A stretch of 64,000 nucleotides of DNA, taken from Bacillus vallismortis (GTDB lineage Bacteria; Bacillota; Bacilli; Bacillales; Bacillaceae). Under the pieces are notes generated by a model. The model was not told the origin of the DNA and did not search any database. It was given only the letters and a program-made list of their open reading frames with translations. The position numbers were made by a program, and so were the translations under genes. Where the stretch lies: the NCBI RefSeq assembly GCF_004116955.1, contig NZ_CP026362.1, positions 2,676,501 to 2,740,500 on the forward strand. Direction: 5' to 3'. Below are positions 16,299 to 26,234 of the stretch, piece after piece (the first letter of the stretch is position 1; every line of letters starts with the position of its first letter).

Positions 16299-17216
16299 TT
16301 ATTTGTTGTCATCTTTTGAAGCAAAACCGTTAAATTCAGGGTCTAACGTGTTGATGTGCCGAATGATATGCGGCAGTGTCTTTTGATACAGCTCATGCAC
16401 AAACGGCAAGTCTGTACGGGTTGTTTCATGGATCTGTTTGATTTCATTGAGGCTGACGATTCGGTAGCCGCTGAAATGGTAAAAGATCAGCGGGCTGCCA
16501 TCCTCCAACACGATCCGGCCATCTTCCCAAGAAAACGTATGCTGTCCGTAGTTCCAGTGGCCAATGTTCACACCGGGTGTCGTAATGTCACACACATTCG
16601 GAAACAGCTCAGACATATAATCCAAATAGCCCTGATCACCGAATTTCCCTTCACCCGGGGCATTTTTGCATTCCTCAAGACAGCGTTCCTTCCACCACTC
16701 CAAACAGTCCATGCCGGCATCATCATGCTTGAAGCTGATAAAACCCGAGTTATATTTGCCTAAAAGACGCTGCAGCATGTCAATCTGCTCTCTCTCAAAG
16801 GAAGGGATGACGATATCCCCCCGTGAAAGGAGCACCGAGCAGTTCGGCTGGTTTTCAAAAACCAGTGATGGATCGGCGTAAAAAAAGAGATCCCCGTCAA
16901 TATACGTCACACGCTCCAGTTCGGGATTGCTGTTCAGCACAGCTTGCAGAAAGATCGGCTTCATCGTCCAGCAGTACTCGCTTTGATCTCTTGTTTCCTT
17001 CAGCTTCAGAAGCATCTCATTTTCGAACGCGGCCACCGGCACAAGGTTCAGCTGCTTCATCTTTAGCTTCTGTAAGACGCGGTGCGTATCTTCATCCATG
17101 CATAACGTATAAATCGGACTGTCTTGATCAACTTGCTCCAACGACTTAAATAACGCGACTGCCTGATATAATCTCCCTTTTGATAAAACGGTGCAATATG
17201 CGCTGGTCACAGTCAT
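16299..17216 (-). CDS. yfnF: glycosyltransferase YfnF, paralogue of YfnD
   Basis: A 305-residue protein with the metal-binding motif TYIDGDLFFYADPS near residue 105, EYCWTMKPIFLQ before it and LIFYHFSGYRI near residue 245. The same three landmarks occur in the same order in YfnD, so the operon carries two related transferases around a GT2 enzyme. ATG at 17216 follows CGAGGTGAAC. Expected role: addition of a sugar during assembly of the spore-crust glycan; donor and acceptor unknown. Confidence 0.85.
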   Translation of the reverse strand: MTVTSAYCTVLSKGRLYQAVALFKSLEQVDQDSPIYTLCMDEDTHRVLQKLKMKQLNLVPVAAFENEMLLKLKETRDQSEYCWTMKPIFLQAVLNSNPELERVTYIDGDLFFYADPSLVFENQPNCSVLLSRGDIVIPSFEREQIDMLQRLLGKYNSGFISFKHDDAGMDCLEWWKERCLEECKNAPGEGKFGDQGYLDYMSELFPNVCDITTPGVNIGHWNYGQHTFSWEDGRIVLEDGSPLIFYHFSGYRIVSLNEIKQIHETTRTDLPFVHELYQKTLPHIIRHINTLDPEFNGFASKDDNK

Positions 17217-17233
17217 GTTCACCTCGTTTCATA

Positions 17234-18202
17234 TTACTTTTTGAAGAATTCCGTATACCACTCAATCGTTTTTTCAAGTCCTTCATCAATGGTGTAGGCG
17301 GGTGTCCAATTCAGCAGCTTTCTCGCTTTTTCCGCGGATAAATATTGATGTTTGATTTCATTGCTTCCCTGGTTCAGCACCTTCGGCTTCAGATTACTGT
17401 TCATTTTGTTCAAGATTTTTTCGACCAGTTCAAGTACAGTCAGCTGAATCTCATTGCTAAAGTTAAAGGCCTCTCCGGCAAGGTTGTTTTCCTCCATTTT
17501 TTCTGCCAGAAGCATATACGCCTGAACGGCATCTTCGATATAAAAGTAGTCGCGGACAAACGTGCCGTCACTGCGGATTTCCGGCGCTTCCCCGTTCAGC
17601 ACAAGCTGAATCGTTTGCGGAATAATCCGGTTGAAGTTCAAATCCCCGCCGCCGTATAGGTTTCCGCACCGTGTGATGCAGACCGGAACCCCGTACGTAT
17701 GATAATATGTGTGGCTGATCAGATCTGCGCAGCTTTTCGAGACGTCGTACGGATGCTTGCCTTGCAGCGGCATATTTTCATCGTACGGAAGGTTTTCTTG
17801 GTCGCCGTAAGCTTTATCGCTTGAAGCGACAATGACCCGTTTGATAAGTGGGTGCTTCCGGCAGGCTTCGAGAATATTCCACGTGCCAAGAATATTCGCT
17901 TCAAAGGTCGAAATCGGGTTGCGGTTGGCCACGCCGACAATCGCTTGTGCAGCGAGGTGAAAGACGGTGTCAATTTCATACTCGCCAAGCGCGCGCTCAA
18001 TCACAGGCAAGTCTTCAAGAGAGCCCCGCACAATGTTCATTTTCTTGATATGTTCTCCCTGGTAAAGGTTGGATTGAGGCACATGATCCCTGACAAGCCC
18101 CGTCACGTTTGCGCCCTGTTCGATCAGCTCTTTCACCAAACAGCTTCCTAAGAGACCTGTACACCCCGTAACAAATACGTTTTTATTTTTCCAGAAACTC
18201 AA
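17234..18202 (-). CDS. yfnG: NAD-dependent sugar dehydratase/epimerase YfnG
   Basis: A 322-residue extended short-chain dehydrogenase. The Rossmann motif is [13 protein letters not shown] at the N-terminus and the catalytic YDVSKSCAD (YxxxK) lies near residue 155; [15 protein letters not shown] matches CDP-glucose 4,6-dehydratase-type enzymes. The next gene upstream, yfnH, encodes a CTP:glucose-1-phosphate cytidylyltransferase-like enzyme. Together they would make CDP-glucose and then CDP-4-keto-6-deoxyglucose for the transferases downstream. The CDP preference is inferred from the pairing. Confidence 0.87.
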   Translation of the reverse strand: MSFWKNKNVFVTGCTGLLGSCLVKELIEQGANVTGLVRDHVPQSNLYQGEHIKKMNIVRGSLEDLPVIERALGEYEIDTVFHLAAQAIVGVANRNPISTFEANILGTWNILEACRKHPLIKRVIVASSDKAYGDQENLPYDENMPLQGKHPYDVSKSCADLISHTYYHTYGVPVCITRCGNLYGGGDLNFNRIIPQTIQLVLNGEAPEIRSDGTFVRDYFYIEDAVQAYMLLAEKMEENNLAGEAFNFSNEIQLTVLELVEKILNKMNSNLKPKVLNQGSNEIKHQYLSAEKARKLLNWTPAYTIDEGLEKTIEWYTEFFKK

Positions 18203-18208
18203 ATCAGT

Positions 18209-18973
18209 TCACCATACCTTCCATACTTGTTGTCCTTGATCCCACATCTTGTTGACTTCTAAGAGGTTTTTATACGTATCGATAGCCGTCCAAAATCCGT
18301 AATGGCGGTACACGGCAAGCTCCCCGTCTTTGGCAAGGTTCTTCAGCGGTTCATCTTCGAACATCATGTTCCCGTCCTTCGGCAAATAATCGAAAACCTT
18401 GGGACTGAGAACAAAGAATCCGCCATTGATGATTCCGTCACTCGAGGTCTTCTCAGAGAATGTTTTCGCGATGCCGTCCTCAACCGTCAAGGTGCCGAAC
18501 TGCGAGACTTTGTCAATGCCTGTGACAGTCGCGGCAGCTCCTTTTGCCTGATGATAGCTGATGAGATGGAAAAGATTGATATTGGCCAGCCCGTCTCCAT
18601 AGGTAAGCAGAAACGTTTCATCGCCGATATAGTCTTTCGCCTGCAAGATTCTTCCAGCTGTCAGCGTGTCTTCCCCTGTCTCCAAAAACGTCATTTTCCA
18701 CGTTTCGGGCTGTCCCAGTATCTGCACCTCTCCCGTAGAACTGTCGAGAGTCAGGCTGTTATGCTTCCATTCATAGTTGAGAAAGTATTCTTTGATTTTT
18801 TCTCCTTTGTAGCCCAAAAGCAGAATAAACTCGTTCACTCCGTAGTACTGATAGATTTTCATAATATGCCATAGAATCGGTTTGCCGCCTATCATGGCGA
18901 GCGGTTTAGGAATGTCATTCGTGACTTCACTCATTCTCGTTCCTTTTCCGCCGCAGAGAATGACCGCTTTCAT
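18209..18973 (-). CDS. yfnH: glucose-1-phosphate cytidylyltransferase YfnH
   Basis: A 254-residue nucleotidyltransferase with the N-terminal signature ILCGGKGTRMSEVTNDIPKP and the metal-site region LTYGDGLANIN, matching RfbF-type CTP:glucose-1-phosphate cytidylyltransferases (usual length about 255). It makes CDP-glucose from CTP and glucose-1-phosphate. First gene of the operon, 6 nt before yfnG. The operon is reported to be sporulation-controlled in B. subtilis; I could not find a convincing sigma-K site within 100 bp upstream. Confidence 0.88.
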   Translation of the reverse strand: MKAVILCGGKGTRMSEVTNDIPKPLAMIGGKPILWHIMKIYQYYGVNEFILLLGYKGEKIKEYFLNYEWKHNSLTLDSSTGEVQILGQPETWKMTFLETGEDTLTAGRILQAKDYIGDETFLLTYGDGLANINLFHLISYHQAKGAAATVTGIDKVSQFGTLTVEDGIAKTFSEKTSSDGIINGGFFVLSPKVFDYLPKDGNMMFEDEPLKNLAKDGELAVYRHYGFWTAIDTYKNLLEVNKMWDQGQQVWKVW

Positions 18974-19154
18974 CTCTACCCCTCATCTCTATGAATATTG
19001 AGTTCGAAACCTGGTACAGCTTTACAATCTATCAAGGCGTTTCCCCGATAATTTGTCCACTTCAATACCGGTTTCAAAATCTACTGTAATGATATGAGAG
19101 AAAGCCGGCCTTGGTGACCAAATGGAATCTATTTTTTCAAGTTGGTTATGTAAC

Positions 19155-19201
19155 CAAAAAAGAGCCTTGAGCGAAGGCAATGTGCCCGCTCAAGGCTCTT
19201 T
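19155..19201 (-). terminator. ltaSA terminator
   Basis: A long stem AAAGAGCCTTGAGCG / CGCTCAAGGCTCTTT with a T-run on the minus strand, just after the stop of the LTA synthase gene. Confidence 0.93.
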
Positions 19202-19207
19202 CTCGTC

Positions 19208-21127
19208 TTATTTGATTTCTTTTTCCTTGCCGTAATGATAGTCAGACGGATCAACGGCTTTGAAATCACTCAGTTTGTGGAATCTCAGCAGGTCTTTGTA
19301 CAGAACACTGTCTGAAAGGCTCAGCTGCTGGCTCACTCTTGTTTTCAGATTCTTCGTTTCTTCATTCGCTTTCAGTTTTTCACCAGTTTTCGTATCGTAA
19401 ATGATATTATCGACCGATGTGTACTTCGGCGTCACGAAGTCCCCGTTTCTGAACGCCACTGTGTCATCGTGGTCTTTAGAGAATAAATCAGTGCCAAAGT
19501 TGATATATTTCTGTGAATCAATTCCTTGTAAGTGCAGAAGTGTCGGCATGACGTCGATTTCACCGCCATACGTGTGGTTCACTCCGCCTTTTTTGCCAGG
19601 AACGCGGATCATCAGCGGCACACGCTGGTTCTGCGCGTTTTGGTAATCTGTAATTTCTTTTCCGAGAATCTCTTTCATCGCGCGATTATGATTTTCGGAA
19701 ATACCGTTATGGTCACCGTAAATCACGATAACTGAGTCATCATACAGGCCGGCTTCCTTCAGCTCCTTGAAGAATTGCTCAATCGACTCGTCAAGGTAAC
19801 GGGCTGTCTGGAAGTAATTATCAACCGTTTTATCACCCGTTGTCGCTTTCTTAATGGTCGCATCTTTTTCATCAAGGTTAAACGGATAATGGTGTGTCAA
19901 CGTAATCAAATGCGCGTAAAACGGCTGTTTAAGAGATTCAAGTTTTGGAATCGACTCTGTAAAGAACGGCTTATCCTTGAGTCCCATATTTACGAGGTTT
20001 TCTTCAGACATGTCATAACTGCTTGCGTCGAAGAACTCGTCATACCCAATATGTTTGTAAATCTGGTCACGGTTCCAGAATGATTTGTAGTCACCATGCA
20101 GGACAGCGCTTGTGTAGCCTTCCTTCTGGTCTAAAATCGCCGGAAGCGACTGGTATGTGTTTTCGCCTTTCGTCACAAACGCAGAGCCTTCAGGAAGGCC
20201 GAAGAGGGAGTTGTCCATTGTCAGCTCGGCATCAGATGTTTTTCCCTGGCCGGTCTGATGGAAAAAGTTATCAAAATACATCATATCTTCTGCGCCGTGT
20301 GCGAGTTTATTTAAGAAAGGCGTCACCTCTTCACCGTTCAGCTTATAATCAATCAGGAATGTCTGGAAGCTTTCCAGGTGAATCTTGATGATGTTTTTGC
20401 CTTTAGCAGAACCGAAGTACTCGGCATTCGGTTTCGCATAATGAGACGTCGTGTAATTCTCGACGCTTGTTAAATCATCGCTGCTCGCGTAGGCTCTTTG
20501 CGATTCCGTTTGAGCCGTCTGCACACCGTCATAAATGGTGTAATTGTAAAGACCTAAATATTTCACGATATAATTGCGGTCAAATGTTCTTGTCAGCAGC
20601 TGCGGACGGTCTTTTTCCGCATAGTGCAGGTTGATGAAAAACAGTGCGACCCCGGAAAGGATCACCAAAGACGCAAAGCGTTTTTTCATTTTGTATTCTT
20701 TTAATTCAGGTCTCCAGAACAATACCGCAATCAAAATGATGATATCTAAGAAATAGAAAATATCATGAGCGGCCATGATGCTGAAAATCCCGTCTCCCAT
20801 GTTTCCGACGTTGCCGGACTGTTTAATGTTCGGGAACGTCAGGAAATCGTCAAAGAAACGGTAGAATAAAATATTCGCGTATAACACAAATGTCATCACA
20901 AAATCGATAATCAGCATGATAATGGCTGATTTGCGCCCTTTCGCAAGCAAAGCCAGTCCTAAAAAGAAGACAGCGCTTGAGATTGGGTTAAATACCAAGA
21001 GGATCTCCTGGGTTGTGCCTTTTACCCCTAGGTTAAACTCTGCTTTGTAAGATAAATACGTTTTTGCCCAAAACAGTATAACCGCCAGCACAAAAAAGCT
21101 AAGTTTGTAAGAGAAAAGTTTCTTCAT
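19208..21127 (-). CDS. ltaSA: lipoteichoic acid synthase paralogue YfnI (LtaSA)
   Basis: A 639-residue enzyme with five N-terminal membrane helices (residues 8-185) and a large extracellular sulfatase-fold domain. The catalytic Thr is in the segment GQGKTSDAELTMDNS, and metal ligands include the IYGDHNG region. It polymerises glycerolphosphate from phosphatidylglycerol on the outside of the membrane. The segment QRAYASSDDL between membrane and catalytic domains resembles the processing site of LtaS proteins. I chose ATG at 21127, 6 nt after AGAGG. A sigma-M-like promoter lies 190 bp upstream, consistent with a cell-envelope stress gene. Confidence 0.93.
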   Translation of the reverse strand: MKKLFSYKLSFFVLAVILFWAKTYLSYKAEFNLGVKGTTQEILLVFNPISSAVFFLGLALLAKGRKSAIIMLIIDFVMTFVLYANILFYRFFDDFLTFPNIKQSGNVGNMGDGIFSIMAAHDIFYFLDIIILIAVLFWRPELKEYKMKKRFASLVILSGVALFFINLHYAEKDRPQLLTRTFDRNYIVKYLGLYNYTIYDGVQTAQTESQRAYASSDDLTSVENYTTSHYAKPNAEYFGSAKGKNIIKIHLESFQTFLIDYKLNGEEVTPFLNKLAHGAEDMMYFDNFFHQTGQGKTSDAELTMDNSLFGLPEGSAFVTKGENTYQSLPAILDQKEGYTSAVLHGDYKSFWNRDQIYKHIGYDEFFDASSYDMSEENLVNMGLKDKPFFTESIPKLESLKQPFYAHLITLTHHYPFNLDEKDATIKKATTGDKTVDNYFQTARYLDESIEQFFKELKEAGLYDDSVIVIYGDHNGISENHNRAMKEILGKEITDYQNAQNQRVPLMIRVPGKKGGVNHTYGGEIDVMPTLLHLQGIDSQKYINFGTDLFSKDHDDTVAFRNGDFVTPKYTSVDNIIYDTKTGEKLKANEETKNLKTRVSQQLSLSDSVLYKDLLRFHKLSDFKAVDPSDYHYGKEKEIK

Positions 21128-21314
21128 AGCAACCTCTACTTTCTTAAACACTTTAAGTCTTTATTTCTATTTACCTGCTCTTGATTCTGTCTCCAATTCT
21201 TTCTTTTCAAACAGAATTAAGGCATCACACAACAAATAAATACACCGGTAAGCCCGGAATATTTATGTTTGGCACCATACCATTTTGATTGCACCTATTT
21301 CAAACCAAACACTG

Positions 21315-21341
21315 GACGAAAGAAGCCTTCGTTTCGTTTCA
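21315..21341 (-). promoter_or_regulatory. sigma-M-type ECF promoter of ltaSA
   Basis: The minus strand reads TGAAAC (21336-21341), 17 bp, CGTC (21315-21318), an exact match to the extracytoplasmic-function sigma consensus of Bacillus. It would give a 5' leader of about 180 nt. Apart from this site, the 478-bp gap between ltaSA and cypD shows only the cypD terminator and a short stem around 21465-21490. Confidence 0.75.
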
Positions 21342-21569
21342 CATTTTTTTCGGGAAATAAAAAAGATTTCTTTTGTCATAAATGCCTTTGAATAAATAGA
21401 TACCGAGTATAAGAATAACATAAACTAGCAAAAACGAAAAATAGGTCTTGCAGACAGCCTGTCCTGCCAGAGGGCTGTGGCTATTGTATGCACTCATGTT
21501 TAGCGTGATCACAATTTTTTCAAAAGGGCAAAAAATTCAGCTGCAAATCCAAAGAAACAGCACAAAAAC

Positions 21570-21608
21570 AAAAAAGCTTGTAGAAAAAAATCGTTTTCTC
21601 TACAAGCT
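21570..21608 (-). terminator. cypD terminator, copy of a repeated hairpin
   Basis: AGCTTGTAGA / TCTACAAGCT stem (21599-21608 with 21575-21584), followed by TTTTTTG on the minus strand. The stem, most of the loop and the tail are nearly identical to the hairpin at 29702-29741, in the opposite orientation. Confidence 0.9.
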
Positions 21609-21629
21609 GAGACTGGATGCCTCCAGTCT

Positions 21630-24600
21630 TTACATCCCCGACCAAACATCTTTTGCATATATGCCGGTATCCTGCAGATGTTTCAGCCAGTTTTGCGCTT
21701 CTTGTTCGCCGGTGCCATGAACAGACTGATACGCTTTTTGCAGGGCGGCCTCCACATCTGGGGCCATTTTGCTGCCGTCACCGCATACATAGAGCCTGCC
21801 TCCGCGATCAAGAATCGAAATCAATGTTTCTGCATGGTCAGCCATGAGATGCTGGACATACGTTTTTGGCATGCCTTCTTTTCGGGAAAAGGCTGTGTGC
21901 ACAGTGGCGATTCCGTCTTTTTCAAACTGCTCAAGCTCGCCACGGTAAATAAAATCACGATCGTTCCTGCATCCGAAATAGAGATGGGCTTCGCCGAGCG
22001 TTTTTCCCTCCCGCTTTAAAGCTGAACGCGCTTGGAGGAAACCGCGGAATGGCGCAACTCCTGTGCCCGGCCCAACCATAATGATAGGGGTTTCAGGGTC
22101 TTCCGGAAGCTGAAACCGGGATTCGGGTGTGCGGATAAACACTACGACATCATCACCCGCTTGGCGTTCAGCTAAGTGATTTGAAGCCACGCCCCTGTAT
22201 TCGCCAAGGCCGCTCCACGCTTGACCGCGCACAATACCGACTGTAATGGATGCTTGCTCCGGATTCACCCTTGGCGAGCTAGAAATCGAGTAATATCTTG
22301 GTTTTAACGGCCGTAAAAGCTCTAAAAATCGTTCAAACGGCATATCGCACGCTTCATATTGTTCAAGCAGATCCAGCATGGACATCCGTTTTTGCAAAAT
22401 TTGTTCCTGGTAGACACCCTCTGCCGCCAGTTCTTCTAATTCGCGTTTATGCGGCGGGCAGACTGTAAATGCCGCAAGCTCCCGTATTTGCGCCCTTGTG
22501 GCGGCTTCCTGCACCTCGACGCTGTAGCTGAGAAGGTCTTGCAGGCTGACAGGCCGCCCTAATGGCAGATGCCCCGCACTGCGTCCGCTTGCCGACAATG
22601 TTACTTGGTCGGTTCCCTTTAGGCCGAAGTGATGAAGAATCCGGCTGACATTGGTTTGGCTGTTCCTCGGCAATACACCAAGGTGGTCGCCCTCCCGATA
22701 CCCAATATCCGGCGGCAAAATGATTTCAATGTGTCGGGTGCTGCGACCGCTGTCTGCGGACTGAAGTTCTCGATTTTCAGCGATGGATGCGTGAACCGCT
22801 TCGTACGATCGGGCCAGCGGAGACTCTCCAAGCCCTCTGACAAACTGAAGGCTCAGCGTGCCTCGCTCCTTATTGGCGTTTTCATTAAGCTCAAGTCCGA
22901 ATGCTTTGATGGCGTCTGTCCACATGCTGTTTTTCCACTCGTCAAGCTGCCCTTCAAAATCACCGCTTACATCCCCCTCTCCCCGCGCAGAAAACCGAGT
23001 CGCGCCTTTCTCCGCAAACTGCTCATCAATGAATCTCGGCACGTCCTGGTACGTGCTCGCCCAATTGTGATCGCCGCAGCCAAATACCGTGTAATGAACG
23101 CCTTCAAGCTCACCCGGTTTGACTTCTTGAAGCCACTGCACGAACTGCCCCGCATTGCTTGGCGGTTTTCCGTTATAAGACGAGGTCACAATGACAACCG
23201 CTCCCTCTTTCGGCAGTTTTCCAATCCTGTCGTTCAGCGGTGCCACTTCAGTTCTTACGCCGTGAAGACTGGCTGTATCGGCAAGCTCGCGGGCTACGCC
23301 TTCCGCGGTGCCGGTATCAGATCCGTACAGCACGAGAAGCGGGCGGTTATTGAGGCCGATGACCGATGCACCCTTCGTTTCCGCTTTCTCTTTTTGCCCA
23401 TCAGGCGCCGCTTTTTCAGCTGCCGGGACGTCGGCATGAATGGCCTCCTGATGCCGTGTTTGAACCCTGATCCGGAAATCGCCCGGTTTGAGTGTCAAAG
23501 TTTGCTTGATATCAAGCTCATAATTCTCATGGTCAATCAACGTGAAATATTTTAATATCATGCCCAGCACAAGTGTGGCTTCATGAAGGGCAAACTGCAT
23601 GCCGATACAGGCACGCTGCCCATTTCCGAACGGTTTGTACGCATGATGGGGCACTTGGTCCTGATGTTCAAACCGTTCTGGACGGAATTCCTCGGCATCC
23701 TCTCCCCAAGCGTCTCGATCTCGGTGAAGCTGCGGAATCAGCACAGAAATTCTGTCTTTCGTCGTAATCGGGTATTTTCCGCCAATGACTGTGTCTTCCT
23801 TTGGATAAAGGCTGAAAGCCGGGGCTGTCGGCCATAAACGCAAGGACTCATTTAAAATCATCCGGATATATTTTAGCTCAAGCACTTGTTTGTAGGCCGG
23901 TGCTGCATCCGTCAGCACCCGGTCGACCTCTTCATACGCCTTTTTCAGTTTGCCGGGATGATTCAATAAGAAATAGATCGCAAAGGAAAGCAGGCCGCTC
24001 GTTGTTTCATGCCCAGCAATTAAAAACGTAATGATCTGAAAACGGATATTTTCATCATCAAGTTTGTCTCCCGTCTCAGGATCCTCCACCTTCAGCATGC
24101 GGGCGAGCAAATCTTTTTCATCCTGATCCCCATCCGCCTTGCGCTCCGCAATAATGCTGTCGACTAACGAAAACATCGTTTGAATATCATGATGAAATTG
24201 TCGCTTTGTCCTCACCATCAGCTTATCTTGAAAATCAAGCCGCTGCATCTGGTGCATCGCTTCATCAAGCGCGCGCACCATGCTGTTGATAAACGGGTGG
24301 GGCGTTTCTCTATAGTAGCTGTTAAAGCGATAGTTAAACCCGCACAGACCAATCGTGTCCAGCGTCAAACGGGTCATATCCCCTGAGACATCAACTGCTT
24401 CATTCGGATTGAGCCTGGCCCATTTTTGAATAAGCTGAACGGCGATATCGACCATTTTCTCATGATAATCCTTCATGGCCCGCTGGCTGAACGTCGGCAT
24501 CAGAATGTTGTGCGCTTTTCTCCAATTAGGCTCATGCGTCCAGCTTGTAAACAATCCGTCCCCGGAAAACGCGCGAACCTTTTCCAAGGCGCCTTCAATG

Positions 24601-24815
24601 CTTTTATCGAATCGCTCTTCATCACAAACCTCTTTCACCAGCTCATGGCCGGACACAAAGATCGTGGTGCCTGCAGGTGTGTGCATTTGAAAAATCGGGC
24701 CCTGCTCTTCCGCCAGTTTGATCAGCGAAAGTGTCGGTTTGTCTTTATCAATAAGAGGCAGATTGCCGAGCGGACCAAATGTCTTCGGCTGAGGAATCGG
24801 GCTTGTTTCCTTCAT
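21630..24815 (-). CDS. cypD: cytochrome P450:NADPH reductase fusion CypD (CYP102 family)
   Basis: A 1061-residue self-sufficient fatty-acid hydroxylase. Residues 1-460 are the P450: I-helix [10 protein letters not shown], ExxR in NESLRLWP, and the heme Cys in [13 protein letters not shown] near residue 400. Residues 490-640 are a flavodoxin domain ([18 protein letters not shown]). The rest is FAD/NADPH reductase: [10 protein letters not shown] binds FAD, and [13 protein letters not shown] and CGDGSKMA bind NADPH. It hydroxylates medium to long fatty acids near the methyl end, in the cytosol. The start ATG follows AAGGAATGG. Its own terminator and divergent orientation from yetN show it is monocistronic. 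Confidence 0.96.
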   Translation of the reverse strand: MKETSPIPQPKTFGPLGNLPLIDKDKPTLSLIKLAEEQGPIFQMHTPAGTTIFVSGHELVKEVCDEERFDKSIEGALEKVRAFSGDGLFTSWTHEPNWRKAHNILMPTFSQRAMKDYHEKMVDIAVQLIQKWARLNPNEAVDVSGDMTRLTLDTIGLCGFNYRFNSYYRETPHPFINSMVRALDEAMHQMQRLDFQDKLMVRTKRQFHHDIQTMFSLVDSIIAERKADGDQDEKDLLARMLKVEDPETGDKLDDENIRFQIITFLIAGHETTSGLLSFAIYFLLNHPGKLKKAYEEVDRVLTDAAPAYKQVLELKYIRMILNESLRLWPTAPAFSLYPKEDTVIGGKYPITTKDRISVLIPQLHRDRDAWGEDAEEFRPERFEHQDQVPHHAYKPFGNGQRACIGMQFALHEATLVLGMILKYFTLIDHENYELDIKQTLTLKPGDFRIRVQTRHQEAIHADVPAAEKAAPDGQKEKAETKGASVIGLNNRPLLVLYGSDTGTAEGVARELADTASLHGVRTEVAPLNDRIGKLPKEGAVVIVTSSYNGKPPSNAGQFVQWLQEVKPGELEGVHYTVFGCGDHNWASTYQDVPRFIDEQFAEKGATRFSARGEGDVSGDFEGQLDEWKNSMWTDAIKAFGLELNENANKERGTLSLQFVRGLGESPLARSYEAVHASIAENRELQSADSGRSTRHIEIILPPDIGYREGDHLGVLPRNSQTNVSRILHHFGLKGTDQVTLSASGRSAGHLPLGRPVSLQDLLSYSVEVQEAATRAQIRELAAFTVCPPHKRELEELAAEGVYQEQILQKRMSMLDLLEQYEACDMPFERFLELLRPLKPRYYSISSSPRVNPEQASITVGIVRGQAWSGLGEYRGVASNHLAERQAGDDVVVFIRTPESRFQLPEDPETPIIMVGPGTGVAPFRGFLQARSALKREGKTLGEAHLYFGCRNDRDFIYRGELEQFEKDGIATVHTAFSRKEGMPKTYVQHLMADHAETLISILDRGGRLYVCGDGSKMAPDVEAALQKAYQSVHGTGEQEAQNWLKHLQDTGIYAKDVWSGM

Positions 24816-24895
24816 CGAACCATTCCTTTCCGTATGAAATGCCTTCTATCTGACTACGTTTCCCTTTCATGGTGATGATTATTCCGTTCCTCCGA

Positions 24896-24925
24896 TTGAC
24901 GTATGAACACCGTTTTTTCTATACT
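24896..24925 (+). promoter_or_regulatory. yetN promoter (sigma-A type)
   Basis: TTGACG (24896-24901), 18 bp, TATACT (24920-24925), 39 bp before the yetN start, in the cypD-yetN divergent gap. Confidence 0.65.
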
Positions 24926-24964
24926 TGAGAAGCTGTACAATACGCGAATAAGGTGAGTTCACAT

Positions 24965-26035
24965 ATGGATTTTGAAATTCGATTTTTATCCTTTTATGTC
25001 ATACAGGTCGAAGGCAAGGACGAGCAGGCGAACAAACAGTTCAAGCACTTCCAGACCCTTGATACGGGTGAATTTGAAGAAAGCGAGCTGAAGGACTTTC
25101 TCGACGGGGAGCTGAAAAAAATCGTCAAACGGAAAGCCGACCGCCATCCGCAGTCCGAGCAAGTGCCGACGAAAATCGGCCATTTTATCGTCGAGCCCGG
25201 CCACGAGCTCGATTCCAATCCGAATTACAATATGTTCAACCGCGCACGTTTGGCGGAAACAAAAGAGGATTTTAACGAGCTGAGCGAGCAGTTCGTCCGC
25301 ACGTATCTCGATACGAGCGCGGTCCGCGGCGGCGTATTCCTTGTGGCTTCAGCGGTGCCGAGGAAATACTTCGACGAGTCATTTGTCTTCATTATGAAAT
25401 GTGACTTTGAGCCGAAGGTCGCCCGCATCTCAGACACGTCATCTCTCATTAAAAAAGTCGAAATGGCGATCACGACAAAAAACATGAAAAGCATCCAATA
25501 TCCGTACATGCCAGAGGAGGGAATGGTCGAGGAAAGCGAGCTGAAAATCCATCAGGCCTCGCACGCCCGCTATTTCGAAGACTTTCTGAAATTCGTCGAA
25601 TACGGCGAATCAATGCCGGAAATCATGAAAAACCAGGTCATGAACATGGTACAAGAGCATGTCTACGAGACATTTGAAGACAATAGCGAAGAGCTCAAGC
25701 AATTCGAGCAGGACATTGAGATTTGGGAAGCGAGCGAAAAACGGGAAATCCAAGAGCGCCTCGACACCCATCAAGTGATCGAAGCCTCCGCCCAAATCAT
25801 CGAGCACACGCCAGAGGCCCAGCTGAAAATGAAAGTCGGAGAAACCGAGATTAAAGGATTGCTAGCGGATTTTGGCGACTCCATTCACCTCGCCAAAGTG
25901 AACGGGCGCTATGTCGCGCTGATTGAAGCCGAGACGATTTCGTTTGAGAAGGGCAGTTCCCCGGTGGAGTTTTATAAGCCTGAGGGGCTGCATGAGGTGA
26001 TTGAGCGGATACGCCACAAAACAGAGCAAGATTAA
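24965..26035 (+). CDS. yetN: YetN, conserved protein of unknown function (DUF3900 type)
   Basis: A 356-residue soluble, strongly acidic protein without signal peptide or membrane segment. It is rich in Glu and Lys and helical in character, especially at 215-290. I recognise it as the YetN family of Bacillus; no catalytic motif or role is apparent. I chose ATG at 24965 because AAGGTGAG precedes it by 7 nt. Single gene between a sigma-A-like promoter and a strong terminator. Confidence 0.85.
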   Translation: MDFEIRFLSFYVIQVEGKDEQANKQFKHFQTLDTGEFEESELKDFLDGELKKIVKRKADRHPQSEQVPTKIGHFIVEPGHELDSNPNYNMFNRARLAETKEDFNELSEQFVRTYLDTSAVRGGVFLVASAVPRKYFDESFVFIMKCDFEPKVARISDTSSLIKKVEMAITTKNMKSIQYPYMPEEGMVEESELKIHQASHARYFEDFLKFVEYGESMPEIMKNQVMNMVQEHVYETFEDNSEELKQFEQDIEIWEASEKREIQERLDTHQVIEASAQIIEHTPEAQLKMKVGETEIKGLLADFGDSIHLAKVNGRYVALIEAETISFEKGSSPVEFYKPEGLHEVIERIRHKTEQD

Positions 26036-26036
26036 A

Positions 26037-26064
26037 AAAGTCCAGAATTTAAATCTGGACTTTT
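26037..26064. terminator. yetN terminator
   Basis: A 10-bp stem AAAGTCCAGA / TCTGGACTTT right after the yetN stop, with T on the right and A on the left, so probably active both ways. Confidence 0.88.
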
Positions 26065-26069
26065 CCTAT

Positions 26070-26207
26070 TTAATATCCTTCCCTCAACACCGCATAGCAC
26101 TCCCCGATCAGTTCTTCCGCTCCCGGCTCTCCTTTCACCCAGAGGTTCTGGACGCTGAGAAGTTCGTAAAGATGCTTGGGGATATCTTTGAAAAGCGTGT
26201 TTAAAAA
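26070..26207 (-). pseudogene. 45-codon C-terminal gene remnant
   Basis: On the minus strand a frame bounded by an in-frame TAG (26208-26210) and TAA (26070-26072) encodes 45 residues with a protein-like character (FKDIPKHLYELLSVQNLW, then VKGEPGAEELIGECYAVL). It has no start codon or ribosome binding site near its beginning and is squeezed between the yetK terminator and the yetN terminator. It looks like the 3' end of a lost gene. In strain 168 yetL and yetM lie between yetK and yetN; whether this tail belongs to one of them I cannot tell. Confidence 0.5.
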
Positions 26208-26208
26208 C

Positions 26209-26234
26209 TAAAAAACCCGTCCGATCAGGACAGG
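26209..26234 (-). terminator. yetK terminator
   Basis: CCTGTCC and GGACGGG pair (one G-U) across a short loop, followed by TTTTTT on the minus strand, directly after the yetK stop. Confidence 0.8.

Noticed and set aside
18974-19060. CATAGAGA upstream of yfnH as a sigma-K -10
   Set aside because: It is too close to the ribosome binding site and has no AC at 16-17 bp upstream.
21448-21847. Plus-strand frames in the ltaSA-cypD gap
   Set aside because: They cross the cypD terminator and run antisense into cypD; no start site or conserved feature.
22629-23555. A 308-codon plus-strand frame inside cypD
   Set aside because: It lies antisense to the conserved reductase domains of CypD and has no recognisable protein features.
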